Shown here: positions 39,601 through 49,600 of the stretch, in pieces
Layout of the letters: each line of letters starts with the position of its first letter
How positions within the stretch are numbered: position 1 is the first letter of the stretch
Assembly: GCA_003260075.1 (NCBI GenBank)
Contig: QLIY01000298.1
Coordinates: 1 to 64,000, forward strand
Length of the DNA stretch: 64,000 nt
Direction of reading: 5' to 3'
Source of the DNA: Phallusia mammillata
Lineage: Eukaryota > Chordata > Ascidiacea > Phlebobranchia > Ascidiidae
Program-made: the position numbers and the translations under genes
The notes under the pieces: generated by a model
Told to the model about the DNA's origin: nothing
What the model saw: the letters and a program-made list of their open reading frames with translations, nothing else
The model's database searches: none

Positions 39601-42600
39601 TTGATTCCGTCACTGTGAAATAAATAGGAATATAAATAAGCAACAATGGCAATGATTTAAACTAAGGAAAAACAGAAAAAAACTTAAACTAAGGAAAAAT
39701 AAAAATGTGTTTATTCCAGTACTCAAAGTTTATGTATGTCTTTGTGCTATGTCAACACCTGAATGATTTTGTCTATACGGTTCAACCCTTGCACCCATAA
39801 CACAAAGTTCTTAAATCGTAGAACCTTATTGATTGAAAAGACATGCACTGTTTGCAAAATAATTTTTGTGTTGTTACGTTCTAGCATTTGCACAAATTTA
39901 TGTAATGGTGGAAACCCTAGCCACTTTATAAATATGCCTGTTTTGTATGTTCTCTCCCCCTTTTACATGACTCAGACATGGAACCGCTGCCTGTGTCAAC
40001 TACTTTGTGATACTGTAGTAATTTGATTTACTGTTTTTGACAATAAACAGTGATAAAGGAATACCAAAACAGACTATTCACTAAAAAACACAACTAAGAA
40101 TTGCAACAGTATTTCCAACACTTGCAGTCATAGCCCACTTTTTATTTTTAAATGTCGCTGTGCAGTTTTTTACTGGCATATTATTTTGTTCATTTGAATC
40201 AAATAGCTTTTAACCAAAAAAATACATACTTTTTGTTTGGGATTTAAATTTATTTGTGTTTTAATAACATGGTGCATTCTTCTCAAACTCTGTCTATTTA
40301 ATCAACTGGTCTGTTAAGCATGCGTTTGTGTGAGTTTAGCACAGTAGTTTGTGACACATGGTAATTTGTTTTTGCAAACACAATTCCAAAAAAGTGTTTA
40401 GGCTATGGTTTGCTACAATTGAATATTTTATGTAATATAAAACAAAGTTACCTGTGGTGGTTTGAGAATTAGGTGAAGACGTATTGCTGGTAGCTGAATA
40501 AAAACATTTAAATAGTTGTAAAAATAATAACAATCATATACACGATACACACATAAAGGTAGACACCAAAAAAATTGTCCTCCATTAATTTCAATTTTTG
40601 AAAAGGGTAAAACAGGTTACATCCTGCGCAAAAAATAGTAAGAATACGATTGGCAAGTTTTTCATTACTTGTGAGTTTTTTTATTTATGTTTTGATGTTC
40701 CATGAAACTTTTTGTTGTGGTATTTAAAATACTACTTTTTTTGGACATTCACTTTATGTAACCATTTTTTTGCATTTGCTACTAGGCAAGTGTTTGTCAA
40801 TGTCCTCCATATACGATTACGAGGCACCACCAAAGGTTTAAATTGTTTGGCGGGAATTCCCCATGGGAACATTTTGGTTCGTGTGACCATAGATAACTTA
40901 ACTGACATGTGGATATAGAATAAAAAATTTCAAACAAACAAGATTCAAAACAGAAGAATAGCTTTGGACTTTACGACACTAAATGATTTACAAAAGAGAT
41001 ATGACAATCGGTGTGTCAAATGCCGACAGCCGTTCAAAACTGAGTTTCAAAAATGACGGTAATAAATAGATATGATTAAAATCCGTAAAATATAAAGAGT
41101 TCCGTAAAAATACGTTTACGGGAACACCCTGGATAAAGAGGTAGAGCTACTAACACTGAGCTTCACCTTTGGCCCGACCTGAGAACTTCTGGTAGGTGGC
41201 GCAACAGAGCATAGGCGTTTATGGTGCTGTTACAGCAATTTGGGTTTATGGTAAGAATAATTGCTGAGTCAGCACCATAAACGCCTATGCTCTTTTGCGC
41301 CACCTACCAGAAGTTCTCAGGTCGGGCCAAAGGTGAAGCTCAGTGTTAGTAGCTCTACCGGATAAAGAGTACGATCTTATTCTAGAATATTGTGGTAATA
41401 TTGATAACGCCTCCCGTACAAAGAAGTATTTCGTTTTGTAGCAAGTTTTGTTTATTTAAATTAGTAACTTTAACTTGTTTTGTAAAGGTGTAGTTGAACC
41501 GCGGTTGGCTTAATGTATCATTTCAAAGATAAAAGTAATACACTAAGTTATTATCTATAACTTTACTAGTTGTTATAATTTCAGCCATCAAGCAATCAGT
41601 TGATCGTTTCATGTTAATTTAGTTGCCACCACAGGGTTGGGGTTACAATAGCTAGCCTTTAATTGTACACATGATATTGAGCACAAATTTTAGAAAAAAA
41701 CAAAATAAGAGCAGATTTAATAGAGATGAGTAAAATTACAAAATGCGTTATTTTGGTACAATTCATCTATTTGTATTGGAACACTATATTCGGATATATT
41801 CAAAAGTTTAACGATCTATTCATGTTCTTCAATGCGGTTTTATGACGTAATACATTATAACTTAAAAAAATCAGTGGCTGTACATTTAATCAAAAACAAT
41901 TCAACTCAACTAAGTAGCCTACAAGGATCGTCAAACGCCGAGTCGTGAGGGGTTTGCTATGAGCTCGGAAATTACGAGACTTAACAGGAAACAATACGGA
42001 TGTCATTGACTATAATCACTCATAAGTGGTAGCTTGTAGTGGAAAGAAATCAACTTGTCAGTAAATTTGTATCATGACTATAGATTAGTAATGAACTTGC
42101 AAGTACCGGACGTATTCCATATACCAGTGAAGGTCGGTCGGCATAAAAAATGTCCCGTGCTTAGCCAGCCTTGGCCTGTCGTGGGTTTTTAAGCAAAATC
42201 TTGAGCGGTATCGTTTGTTAGTCGTTTAAGATGAGCATAAATTTATGACTGGGTTCAGCATTGAAGCATCAATGTAGACCAGCGATCGTGTCATACTAAT
42301 CTATGAGACGTTATACTGAATGAAGAGTTCTTGCCGCCGGTCCAAATCCCACCGTAGGCAAAGTTTGCCTAGCGCATGGTTTGCCATTTGGAAATGATTT
42401 GGCAACAGGCTTATTTGGGTATAACGCCTCCAATGGGCCTAGTCTATACTCTGATTTTTAGTCATACATTGCGTATTGGGGCACCTACCTACGTTTACGA
42501 ACATAACCGACAAAATAAATGAATGCCATTTTTAATTAGTACTTACCGATTTCAAAGTTTCCGAGCAACAGTACAAATAAAAGCAGAGGAGCAAATATAT

Positions 42601-42607
42601 GCGCCAT
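19218..42607 (-). CDS. Gene 2: EGF- and mucin-stalk adhesion GPCR
   Basis: This is a spliced gene whose 3' half parallels gene 1. Transcript order is signal-peptide exon (42547-42607), 18 recognisable Ser/Thr-rich mini-exons (40493 to 34927), giant EGF exon (34045 to 26079), one more EGF exon (25787-25909), SEA-like exons (25443-25605, 25087-25205), HRM-like exons (24930-25019, 24732-24862), GAIN/GPS and 7TM with tail (stop at 19218-19220). The layout recalls the EGF-bearing ADGRE receptors of vertebrates, but the match is of architecture only. Oddities: two 1-bp deletions near 30366 and 30488 stop the frame inside the EGF exon, and a C10 run at 26171-26180 shifts the last module. As assembled, the full-length protein cannot be made. 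Upstream unit 3 may be an alternative 5' part of the same gene. Confidence 0.85.
20793..23079 (-). CDS. Gene 2, GAIN domain and GPS exons
   Basis: Exons: 22924-23079 ([18 protein letters not shown]), 22413-22700, 21936-22154 ([10 protein letters not shown]), 21637-21756 ([20 protein letters not shown]) and 20793-20930 ([24 protein letters not shown]). All are phase 0 and parallel gene 1. The 22413-22700 exon is 72 bp longer than its partner because it carries a linker with a run of six Asn and a Pro/Thr-rich stretch. The cleavage tripeptide HLT is intact; the tethered peptide would start TNFALLV. Confidence 0.92.
20960..21486. mobile_element. hAT-type MITE, family d
   Basis: Ends CAGGGGTGGGGAACCT and AGGTTCCCCAACCCTG are inverted repeats. 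The flanking 8-mers gactagcc (20952-20959) and gcccagcc (21487-21494) match at six positions. It sits in the intron before the GPS exon of gene 2. Confidence 0.82.
23255..23700. mobile_element. hAT MITE family a, inverted copy split by poly-C
   Basis: The sequence after the C run matches the 390-801 element in reverse orientation, for example ggaccgcgaagcggttgaag. The left end is replaced by a 58-base C run at 23284-23341. The copy has lost a clean left terminus, so its ends are uncertain. Confidence 0.65.
23284..23341. repeat. Poly-C run, 58 bases
   Basis: Uninterrupted C homopolymer in otherwise AT-rich intron sequence. A related run of 54 C lies at 24562-24615. These are probably assembly or sequencing artefacts rather than true length. 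Confidence 0.9.
23875..24674. mobile_element. hAT-like element with internal poly-C
   Basis: Begins CAGTGCTTCCCAAACTGGGG and ends AGTTTGGGAAGCCCTGG, an inverted pair. Immediate flanks do not give a clean duplication, but gattagac follows the right end and also appears at about 23813, just left of an ambiguous base at 23822, so the left side may be mis-joined. A 54-base C run occupies 24562-24615. Confidence 0.6.
24732..25605 (-). CDS. Gene 2, SEA-like and HRM-like exons
   Basis: 25443-25605 encodes [13 protein letters not shown] through YFGSIVR and joins 25087-25205 ([19 protein letters not shown]) by a split Arg codon, the same split as in gene 1. 24930-25019 encodes [15 protein letters not shown] and VCPKG. 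24732-24862 encodes YSQASLRC and ends in phase 0 before the GAIN domain. The order and phases match gene 1 exactly. Confidence 0.77.
25787..25909 (-). CDS. Gene 2, last calcium-binding EGF exon
   Basis: One 123-bp phase 1-1 exon encodes a complete module with DIDEC, six Cys and the SIGSYTCTC pattern of calcium-binding EGF domains. It connects the giant EGF exon to the SEA-like exon. Its separate exon may show the ancestral one-module-per-exon state. Confidence 0.85.
26079..34045 (-). CDS. Gene 2, giant exon with about 65 EGF modules
   Basis: A continuous stretch of 7,967 bp carries about 65 calcium-binding EGF modules with no visible intron. The typical unit is 41 codons: [35 protein letters not shown]. 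The C.N....F.C.C pattern is the Asn/Asp-hydroxylation signature, and each unit has potential N-glycosylation sites (NAT, NNT). The membrane-distal first module is truncated at the splice acceptor (34045), with a decayed Cys upstream. Modules near 26-27.5 kb (EC..GSHNCH, EC..GVHQC) are diverged; the middle is two homogenised arrays. Frame breaks: cagtgac instead of cagatgac at about 30365 and 30487, and C10 at 26171-26180. Confidence 0.9.
27541..29877 (-). repeat. EGF array 1: 19 x 123 bp
   Basis: Nineteen consecutive 123-bp units, which read as identical at the DNA level, each encoding one EGF module of the HLNENN...VVSF...GNGATCE type. The unit length is a multiple of three, so copy number can change without a frameshift. 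Confidence 0.95.
30367..30488 (-). pseudogene. EGF unit of 122 bp with frameshift
   Basis: Two neighbouring modules each lack one base (cagtgac at 30365 and 30487, normally cagatgac), spacing them 122 bp apart. Reading from upstream, the frame meets TGA directly after DECH at the first deletion encountered, at about 30486. The two deletions together leave the frame shifted by two. They are either a real null lesion that was copied with its unit, or an assembly error in a repeat. Confidence 0.8.
30737..33688 (-). repeat. EGF array 2: 24 x 123 bp
   Basis: Twenty-four consecutive 123-bp units that read as identical, of the HLNEDN...GRFLCTC...[10 protein letters not shown] type. They are clearly different from array 1, so each array was homogenised separately. 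Confidence 0.95.
34587..34907. mobile_element. hAT-type MITE, family e
   Basis: Ends CAGTGGTTCTCAAACTG and TTGAGAATCACTG; internal motifs ggtggtacgc repeat in both orientations. A perfect 8-bp duplication, ctctagaa, lies at 34579-34586 and 34908-34915. It lies in the intron between the last stalk mini-exon and the giant EGF exon. Confidence 0.92.
34927..40493 (-). CDS. Gene 2, Ser/Thr-rich stalk mini-exon array
   Basis: Eighteen intact phase 1-1 mini-exons, each a multiple of three. Type A (mostly 51 bp, e.g. [18 protein letters not shown]): 34927-34977, 35391-35441, 36839-36883, 37091-37141, 37818-37856, 38065-38115, 38720-38770 and 39360-39473 (114 bp). Type B (42 bp, e.g. [15 protein letters not shown]): 35051-35092, 36183-36224, 37364-37405, 38187-38228, 39148-39189, 39571-39612. 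Type C (42-45 bp, e.g. [15 protein letters not shown]): 35171-35212, 38313-38354 (gc donor), 39256-39300. One more, 40452-40493. In transcript order they cycle B-A-C, with decayed C or B copies near 36040, 36610, 36930, 37030 and 37910. The product is a mucin-like, probably O-glycosylated stalk. Confidence 0.85.
35570..35928. mobile_element. hAT-type MITE, family f
   Basis: Ends CAGTGGTTCTCAACC and GGTTGAGAACCACTG are perfect inverted repeats; a perfect 8-bp duplication, tgttagac, lies at 35562-35569 and 35929-35936. Its right end plus about 40 bp of flank reappear at about 37589-37633, next to a G run. Confidence 0.93.
40494..42546. other. First intron of gene 2
   Basis: About 2 kb between the signal-peptide exon and the first stalk exon. 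Apart from the foldback element at 41141-41359 I see no exon or repeat in it. Confidence 0.55.
41141..41359. mobile_element. Foldback element, MULE-like
   Basis: The 219-bp element has two arms of about 90 bp that are inverted copies with one mismatch, around a loop of about 40 bases. It starts GGTAGAGCTACTAAC and ends with its complement. A perfect 9-bp direct repeat, ggataaaga, flanks it at 41132-41140 and 41360-41368. A 9-bp duplication with long terminal inverted repeats fits Mutator-like elements; other superfamilies are possible. Confidence 0.85.
42547..42607 (-). CDS. Gene 2, signal-peptide first exon
   Basis: From the ATG at 42605-42607 the exon reads [20 protein letters not shown] and splices in phase 1. 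The hydrophobic core and the ending LLGN(F/L)E resemble the first exon of unit 3 (MEVVLGTIMFLVLLGNLEG), so the two are probably duplicates. The phase fits the stalk exons. Confidence 0.82.
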
Positions 42608-45600
42608 CGCACCCGTTTGCAATTAAATGTCTACTAATGTTCTCGACGCATTGTGTCGTGTTTAAACACGTAGAAAACCTACGGATTTTGGAAATTTGCA
42701 ACCTACCTTTTTGTGGCTTCCTGAATTTGGTGATTCAGCCTTGCTTTTACGTCACCATGTCAACAACGCGTCATGCTAAACTCTGGCGCACGATGATTCG
42801 ACTGAACAGCTGTTAATGTAACTACGCGCGTTGCTTATTGTTTCTTCTGCGCTGTGTTAACCGAAAAACGTCAGAATATATTTTTACACACAACATAGTT
42901 TTTACTGTAATGTCGAATAGCGTTATAGTACATCTACGGCAAAACACGGATGATGTGAAACGAAATAGACAAAATTTAAAATTTAACTCTTACAACAACG
43001 AAGAAAGTCATCGGCGTTACAAGATTCGACAAATTGCTGTCTATAGATACAGATTGGGAATTAAAGCTTTTTATGGAGCTTTTTCCATGCCNTGGGCCTG
43101 GCGTACTGTGATTTATATGTGAGTGTGCCGTGATCGCTGGTCTGCATATAGACGCTTCAGGGCTGATCCCAGTTATGAATGAATTTATGTTCATCTTTCT
43201 TAACTTTTTCTCTTTAAGTTATAAATTTTTTTAGGGCATATGTGCAAAGTTATAAAGTCATAGCGCCCTATAACTGAGCTGCTAGGCTTTTTATTAAAAA
43301 CACCATAGGTTGTGCGTAACATTCTATAATAGGAATATGATTTTTTTATACATCGAACGAAATGGAAATGCTATATCGTCGAAAACTTAATAAGTTTAAC
43401 ACGTTTCCCGCCGTAGCATAATACACTCTTAATTGCACGCGAAAATGAAAACGTTAATGTAAACATTATACGCAGTAATATGATAGCCGGCGTCCAACAA
43501 ACAGTCTTGAATTAATAATCGGTAGATGTCTCCTCTTTCACTGATAAGATGAAAACAATTTTACGTAGACATATTTTGCATCCTTGTGACAGAATTTAAG
43601 TTGTTTTATACGATAATCGATGTTTCCTTCACTGTTTCAGCTATAACAACCATATCAGCAATAACTTAGTAACGATTTCTTATAAATGTTTCGCCAGTTG
43701 AATATCACAGCAACCATAAAGTATTATAGACCACACAGGATAGGTTAATCCACATTCACCAACCTCTGCTGGAATGGTAAGTTAGCACACACAAATGACA
43801 CAAACTATAGTTTGGATACACGCAACATTGTGATACCGGAATAGGAATTGTGTGTTGAATATACGATAATAATGCACTCGAATGCTAACTCCCACGGGTA
43901 AATCAATGCACTCGTGCCATTTAACGTACGTGAGCTGTTCTAATACGGCAATCTTTTGGAATTGAGTTTTTAACTATTTGTGGCTGTGACAGTCTTTTAA
44001 TCCAAAAATATATTAATTTTTTTAAAAAAGAAAAGAAGTATGTGAAGGAAGAAAAAAGACGAAGGAAAAAATTGTGTCAATTACTATTCCCCCCCCCCCC
44101 CCCCCCCCCCCCCCCCCATAACCTTGTAGAGTTGCGCATTTGATTCCGGCTTGTTGATTGTGTAGTGCAATTGTGGCGCTATGTGTCTCTTACACCGAGC
44201 AAAATAAACTCAACCAAACCAATAGTTTAATCGAAAAGTAAGAAAAACTCAAACAAACACAAACAAGCCCAAGACACGGAATTTACATACGAAATGACCG
44301 ATACTGTAGGTGTAGGGCAATGGTTCTCGACCCTTGTTTTGTCGGGACCAAAGTTTTTCAAGTGTGTATAAGGAGTCGCATGAAACGATTTAAAAAAGAA
44401 TGCACGATAACAGCGGGGAAACAACGAGAATCTAAAAAGCGGCAGAATACTTACAGACTCCGACTTCCGAGACACAATACAATAAACAATTACCTTTGTA
44501 GGCAATAATTCTTGGTAAAATATCGATTGTGTTAAATAATGATAGTGTTTAAATATGCTACATTGTAACCTTTTAAAAATAGTCAATTTTGAAACATCGA
44601 TTTTCTTTCTGTTGTTGCTTTTGTGGTAGAAGGCCTGGTGAGGGTAGAACAACTAACGTAAGAACTCGCAGTAGTCAGGTTTTAGAGAAAGTAATTTGCA
44701 GGAGTTTGCTGATTCAGAAATTATTGTTGTTGAGATATGTATTTGCCATTTTTGGTTATCTTGGGATTTTTGTTGGGTGAACCTTGGATATCTTAAAATT
44801 CCTGATTGGAAGCCCCGAGAGTCGGGTGTTCACAGTGGTTCACATTCAAAATTTTTGTCAGCCGGTTCTATCACAAAAGTTTCGCTGATCTCCTAGAATT
44901 TTGTGAGACGGTTCTACAGAAGCCGGCTGAATCCCATGCGAGCCGGCTGAATCCCACCACTATGTGTTCATGTATGCAGTGGATTTATGCAGTGGAGTGG
45001 CAGCCCTGGTTGGAAGCCCCGAGAGTAGGGTGTTCATGTGTGCAGTGGATTTATCAAGGTTCTAAGCGTTGTGGTGGGATAATTTGAACTCAAGGTTTGT
45101 GACAGGTCAGATTTGTTTCTTAATGTACAGCATTACTAAACATTAAAAAGCACTGCTTTTTATGTTAGGTGGTGATGGTAAGACCATGTCTCATTTGTTT
45201 GAAAAATATTAAAAACTCTCATTTCCAAAACTTGTTTTGATTATAAATATAAATAGATTATGACATGGTTAATAGCGAGATTTTAATTATTCTATAATGT
45301 TTACATTTTATCTGTTTACCTAAAAAGATTTAGCAAAAAATCTTATCCCAAAACTTAACTCAAGCTTTTTCTAATTGTTTAGACTACTGTAACCACGTAT
45401 TTGGGTTTAGTGGAACACATAACTCAAAGCAATATCTTTTACCAAACTTCATATGAATCAGGGGTTAGTTTTTACTGCATAAAATTTTTTTAAGAGTTTG
45501 ATTGCTGGTGCTATGGTTTGCCATCAAGACCAAAATTTAAATGCACCTTACTTAATGTTTGTTTCTTAGGCTTGATTTGTATCTGCCCCCAAAATTACTG

Positions 45601-46430
45601 GTTGAAATTAAACCAAAATTCCCAAAGCCAATTTTATATGAACAGCATGATTCATATCTCCCATTAACTTTTTACTTTTTATTCTGAATAACAGTTACAT
45701 CTCGCATCTTAAGTTGCAATTAGACATACAATGATAACATCAAGTAATAGGTTGAAACATTTTTCTGTTAAACATGAAAAACACTAGACAATGAAAAGTA
45801 TTCAGTTGTTCACACATTTGCACAACAATTCAAGTCACCACATACACCATATAATTGCTTCAATGAAAAGGTGAGCAATGTAGAAAAATGATTATGGTTC
45901 TGTTTTGTGTATTGCTTGTCACAATTTTACAATTTACTTGTCACAAGAAAGTAAGTGCTAATAAAAATTTTTATCAATGTGAAATCATACATATACAATA
46001 AAAAGGTGTATTCAATACCCCACGATAAAACACTTTACAAGCAGTTCAAGTTTTATCTAATATTGTCGTTTTTTTATATTTACCAATGCTAGGGCACAGT
46101 TTGGGCTACAAACTGAAAGATGGCAATTGACAATGTAAAACAGTAAATCCAAAAGTACACTGCATCAGAAAATGCCATGGGGTAAAAGAAGAAAATAAAA
46201 ACAATAAATTTAAAGCTAAGATGAACATGTTCATACTGGGATCAGCCCTTATGCCATACATATCGATAAATCATAGTATGCCAGGCCTATTAAAGGCCTG
46301 TACTAAATCAGCTGGTCTCCCAAACATTGCCATATGTCAAGGCACAGGCTAGACAAAAAAATGATTCGGTTCACACCTAATAGGCCTGGCGTACTATAAA
46401 GAAATTAAAAGTTGACCAACTCAAGAACAT
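42608..46430. other. Spacer between gene 2 start and unit 3 CCP exons
   Basis: No membrane, terminal or other domain exon was found. It holds a 29-base C run at 44089-44117, a hAT-like fragment at about 44318-44520, short local duplications around 44800-45060 (gccggctgaatccca twice; ggaagccccgagagt twice) and two inverted copies of a short repeat, at about 43090-43170 and 46240-46300, sharing gggctgatcccagt. One ambiguous base is at 43092. Confidence 0.5.
44089..44117. repeat. Poly-C run, 29 bases
   Basis: C homopolymer preceded by an A/G-rich stretch (about 44030-44075). Probably an artefactual join like the other runs. Confidence 0.9.
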
Positions 46431-46547
46431 GAGTGAAAAATATTGTGGTGATGATGATAATGATGTTTGTTGATATTGAAGTGTATGGTCCATAAAAAGC
46501 AGAAAAGCTTGCCATGTTACACAATGGGAATTTCCGGTTTGGACAAA
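46430..46547 (-). pseudogene. Decayed half CCP exon
   Basis: From a splice acceptor at 46547 the sequence reads VCPNRKF then NMASFSAFYGPYTSIST before dissolving into a low-complexity run. The second half, with the last two Cys and the Trp, is missing. Confidence 0.6.
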
Positions 46548-46651
46548 CTAAAAAAATGGCATGGTTAACTTGTCATTGTGTTTACTATTAAATAAGCTTC
46601 AATCAGACAAAAAACAGCGAAAATATTCTTAAACCACATATATATACATAC

Positions 46652-49600
46652 CAATCTGTTGACATTGTGGGCTAGTTGTCCATTCTCCACTGTCCTGACA
46701 AGTTATTGTAGCTGATCCAACAATTTTATACCCAGCATTACAAGTATATGTGACAACATTGTTGGTTATTAGGGTGTATGGTCCAGAACTTGGTGAAAAA
46801 ATCGCCATGTTGCTAATGCTGGAAGGGTTGGTACAAACTGAAAAGGGAATGTTTTTAGCTGTTTGCTGTCTAAATTTTCTTTAACCCTGCACAATGCTAA
46901 TGTGAAACTGTTTGCACATACCCATCTGTTCACATTGTGGGCTAGTTGTCCATCTCCCAGTATTTTGACATGTTATTGTTGCAGATCCATCAATTTTATA
47001 TCCAGCATTACAAGTGTACATGACAAGGTTGTTGGATATTGGAGTGTAAGGTCCAGAATTTGGTGTGAAACTTGCCATGTTGCTTATGCTGGAAGGATTT
47101 TGACAAACTAAAAAAATATAGCACTTTATGTGTTTACCATTATTATTTACTAATATACCAGCAAATTTGTAATATGTTTCTTTATGTACGCACCAATTTG
47201 TTGACATTGAGGGCTAGTTGTCCGTTCTCCACTGTCCTGACAAGTTATTGTAGCAGATTCATAAATATTATACCCAGCATTACAAGTGTATGTGACAACA
47301 TTGCTGGATATTGGAGTATATGGTCCAGAACTTGGTGTAAAACTTGCCATGTTGGTGATGTTGGTAGGATTTAGACAAACTGAAATGAAGAATTTGACAT
47401 TGTTGTTTGCTACTGGGGTTTAGTTTTATGCCTGTACAACGTTAATGTTAGGTTTTTTTACATACCAATTTGTTCACATTTTGGGCTAGTTGTCCATCTC
47501 CCACTGTTTTGACAAGTTATTGTAGCTGATCCAACAATTTTATACCCAGCATTACAAGTGTATGTGACAACATTGTTGGTTATTGGGGTGTATGGTCCAG
47601 AACTTGGTGAAAAACTCGCCATGTTGCTAATGCTGGAAGGATTTGGACAAACTGAAATGAAGAAAGAGATGTTGTTGTTTGCTACTGCAATTTGTTTTTG
47701 AACTGAAAAGGAAAATGTTTTTAGCTGTTTGCTGTCTAAATTTTCTTTAACCCTGCACGATACTAATGTGAAACTTTTTGCACATACCCATCTGTTCACA
47801 TTGTGGATTAGCTGTCCATCTTCCATTGTTTTGACAAGTTATTGTAGCTGATGCGGGAAGGGTAGCTGATGCGGGAAGGGGATTGGACAAACTACAAATA
47901 ACCAATTATAGGATGTAATATTTCAGTATAATTCTTCAATTTACAGTTTCAAGTATGCATCAATTCTTAAAATCCAAATACACACCTATCTGTTGGCATT
48001 GAGGGCTAGCTGTCCATCTACCAGTGTTTTGACAAGTTATTGTAGCAGACCCAACAATTTTATACCCAGTATTACAAGTGTATGTGACAACACTCTTGGA
48101 TATTGGAGTGTAGGGTCCAGAACTTGGTGTAAAATTCGCCATGTTATTNTGTTGCTAATGCTGGAAGGATTTGGACATACTGAAATGAAGAAAGTGATGT
48201 TGTTGTTTGCTATTGCAATTTGTTTTTGAACCTGTTTAATGTTAATGTAAAACTTTTTGCACATACCAATCTGTTCACATTGTGGATTAGCTGTCCATCT
48301 TCCAGTGTTTTGACATGTTATTGTAGCAGATCCAACAATTTTGTACCCAGTATTACAAGTGTATGTGACTAGATTCTTGGATATTGGAGTGTAGGGTCCA
48401 GAACTTGGTGAAAAACTTTCCATGTAGCTGATACTGGAAGGATTTGGACAAACTACAAACAGCAAGTATAAAAGAATTTATTTCAGAAGTTTGATATTTT
48501 AATTTGCAATGTAAAAGTATGTATCAATTTCTACCATCCAAATACACACCAATCTTTTGACATTGAGGGCTATTTGTCCATTCTCCACTGTCCTGGCAAG
48601 TTATTGTGGCAGATCCAACAATTTTATACCCAGCGTTACAAGTGTATGTGACAACATTCTTGGATATTGGAGTGTAGGGTCCAGAACCTGGTGTAAAACT
48701 GGCCATGTTGCCAATGTTAGAAGGATTTGGACAAACTGAAATGAGGAAGTTGATATTGTTGCTTGATACTGGGATTGATTTTTGAACCTGTAGAATATTT
48801 GTTTAAAGCTTTTTTACATACCAATTTGTTCACATTGTGGGCTAGTTGACCATCTTCCAGTGTTTTGACAAGTTATTGTGGCAGATCCATCAATTTTGTA
48901 CCCAGCATCACAAGTGTATGTGACAACATTGTTGGTTATTGGAGTGTATGGTCCAGAACTTGGTGTGAAACTTGCCATGTTGCTTATGCTGGAAGGATTT
49001 GGACAAACTAAAAAAATATAGCATTTTATGTGTTTACCATTATTATTTAGAAATATACCAGCAAAATTGTAATTTGTTTCTTTATGTATGCACCTATCTG
49101 TTGGCATTGAGGGCTAGCTGTCCATCTCCCAGTGTTTTGACAAGTTATTGTAGCAGACCCATCAATTTTATACCCAGCATTACAAGTGTATGTGACAACA
49201 TTGTTGGATATTGGAGTGTATGGTCCAGAACTTGGAGTAAAATTTGCCATGTTGCTAATGCTGGAAGGATTTGGACACACTGAAATGAAGAAAGTTATAT
49301 TGTTGTTTGCTATTGCAATTTGTTTTTGAGCCTGTTTAATGTTAATGTAAAACTTTTTTGCACATACCAATCTGTTCACATTGTGGATTAGCTGTCCATC
49401 TTCCAGTGTTTTGACATGTTATTGTAGCAGAACCAACAATTTTGTACCCAGTATTACAAGTGTATGTGACAACATTCTTGGATATTGGAGTGTAGGGTCC
49501 AGAACTTGGTGAAAAACTTTCCATGTAGCTGATGCTGGAAGGATTTGGACAAACTTCAAACAACAAGTATAAAAGAATTTATTTCAGTTTGATATTTTAG

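Noticed and set aside
44227-44652. 141-codon minus-strand ORF
   Set aside because: It overlaps a hAT-like fragment, has no domain and no supporting splice sites; treated as chance.
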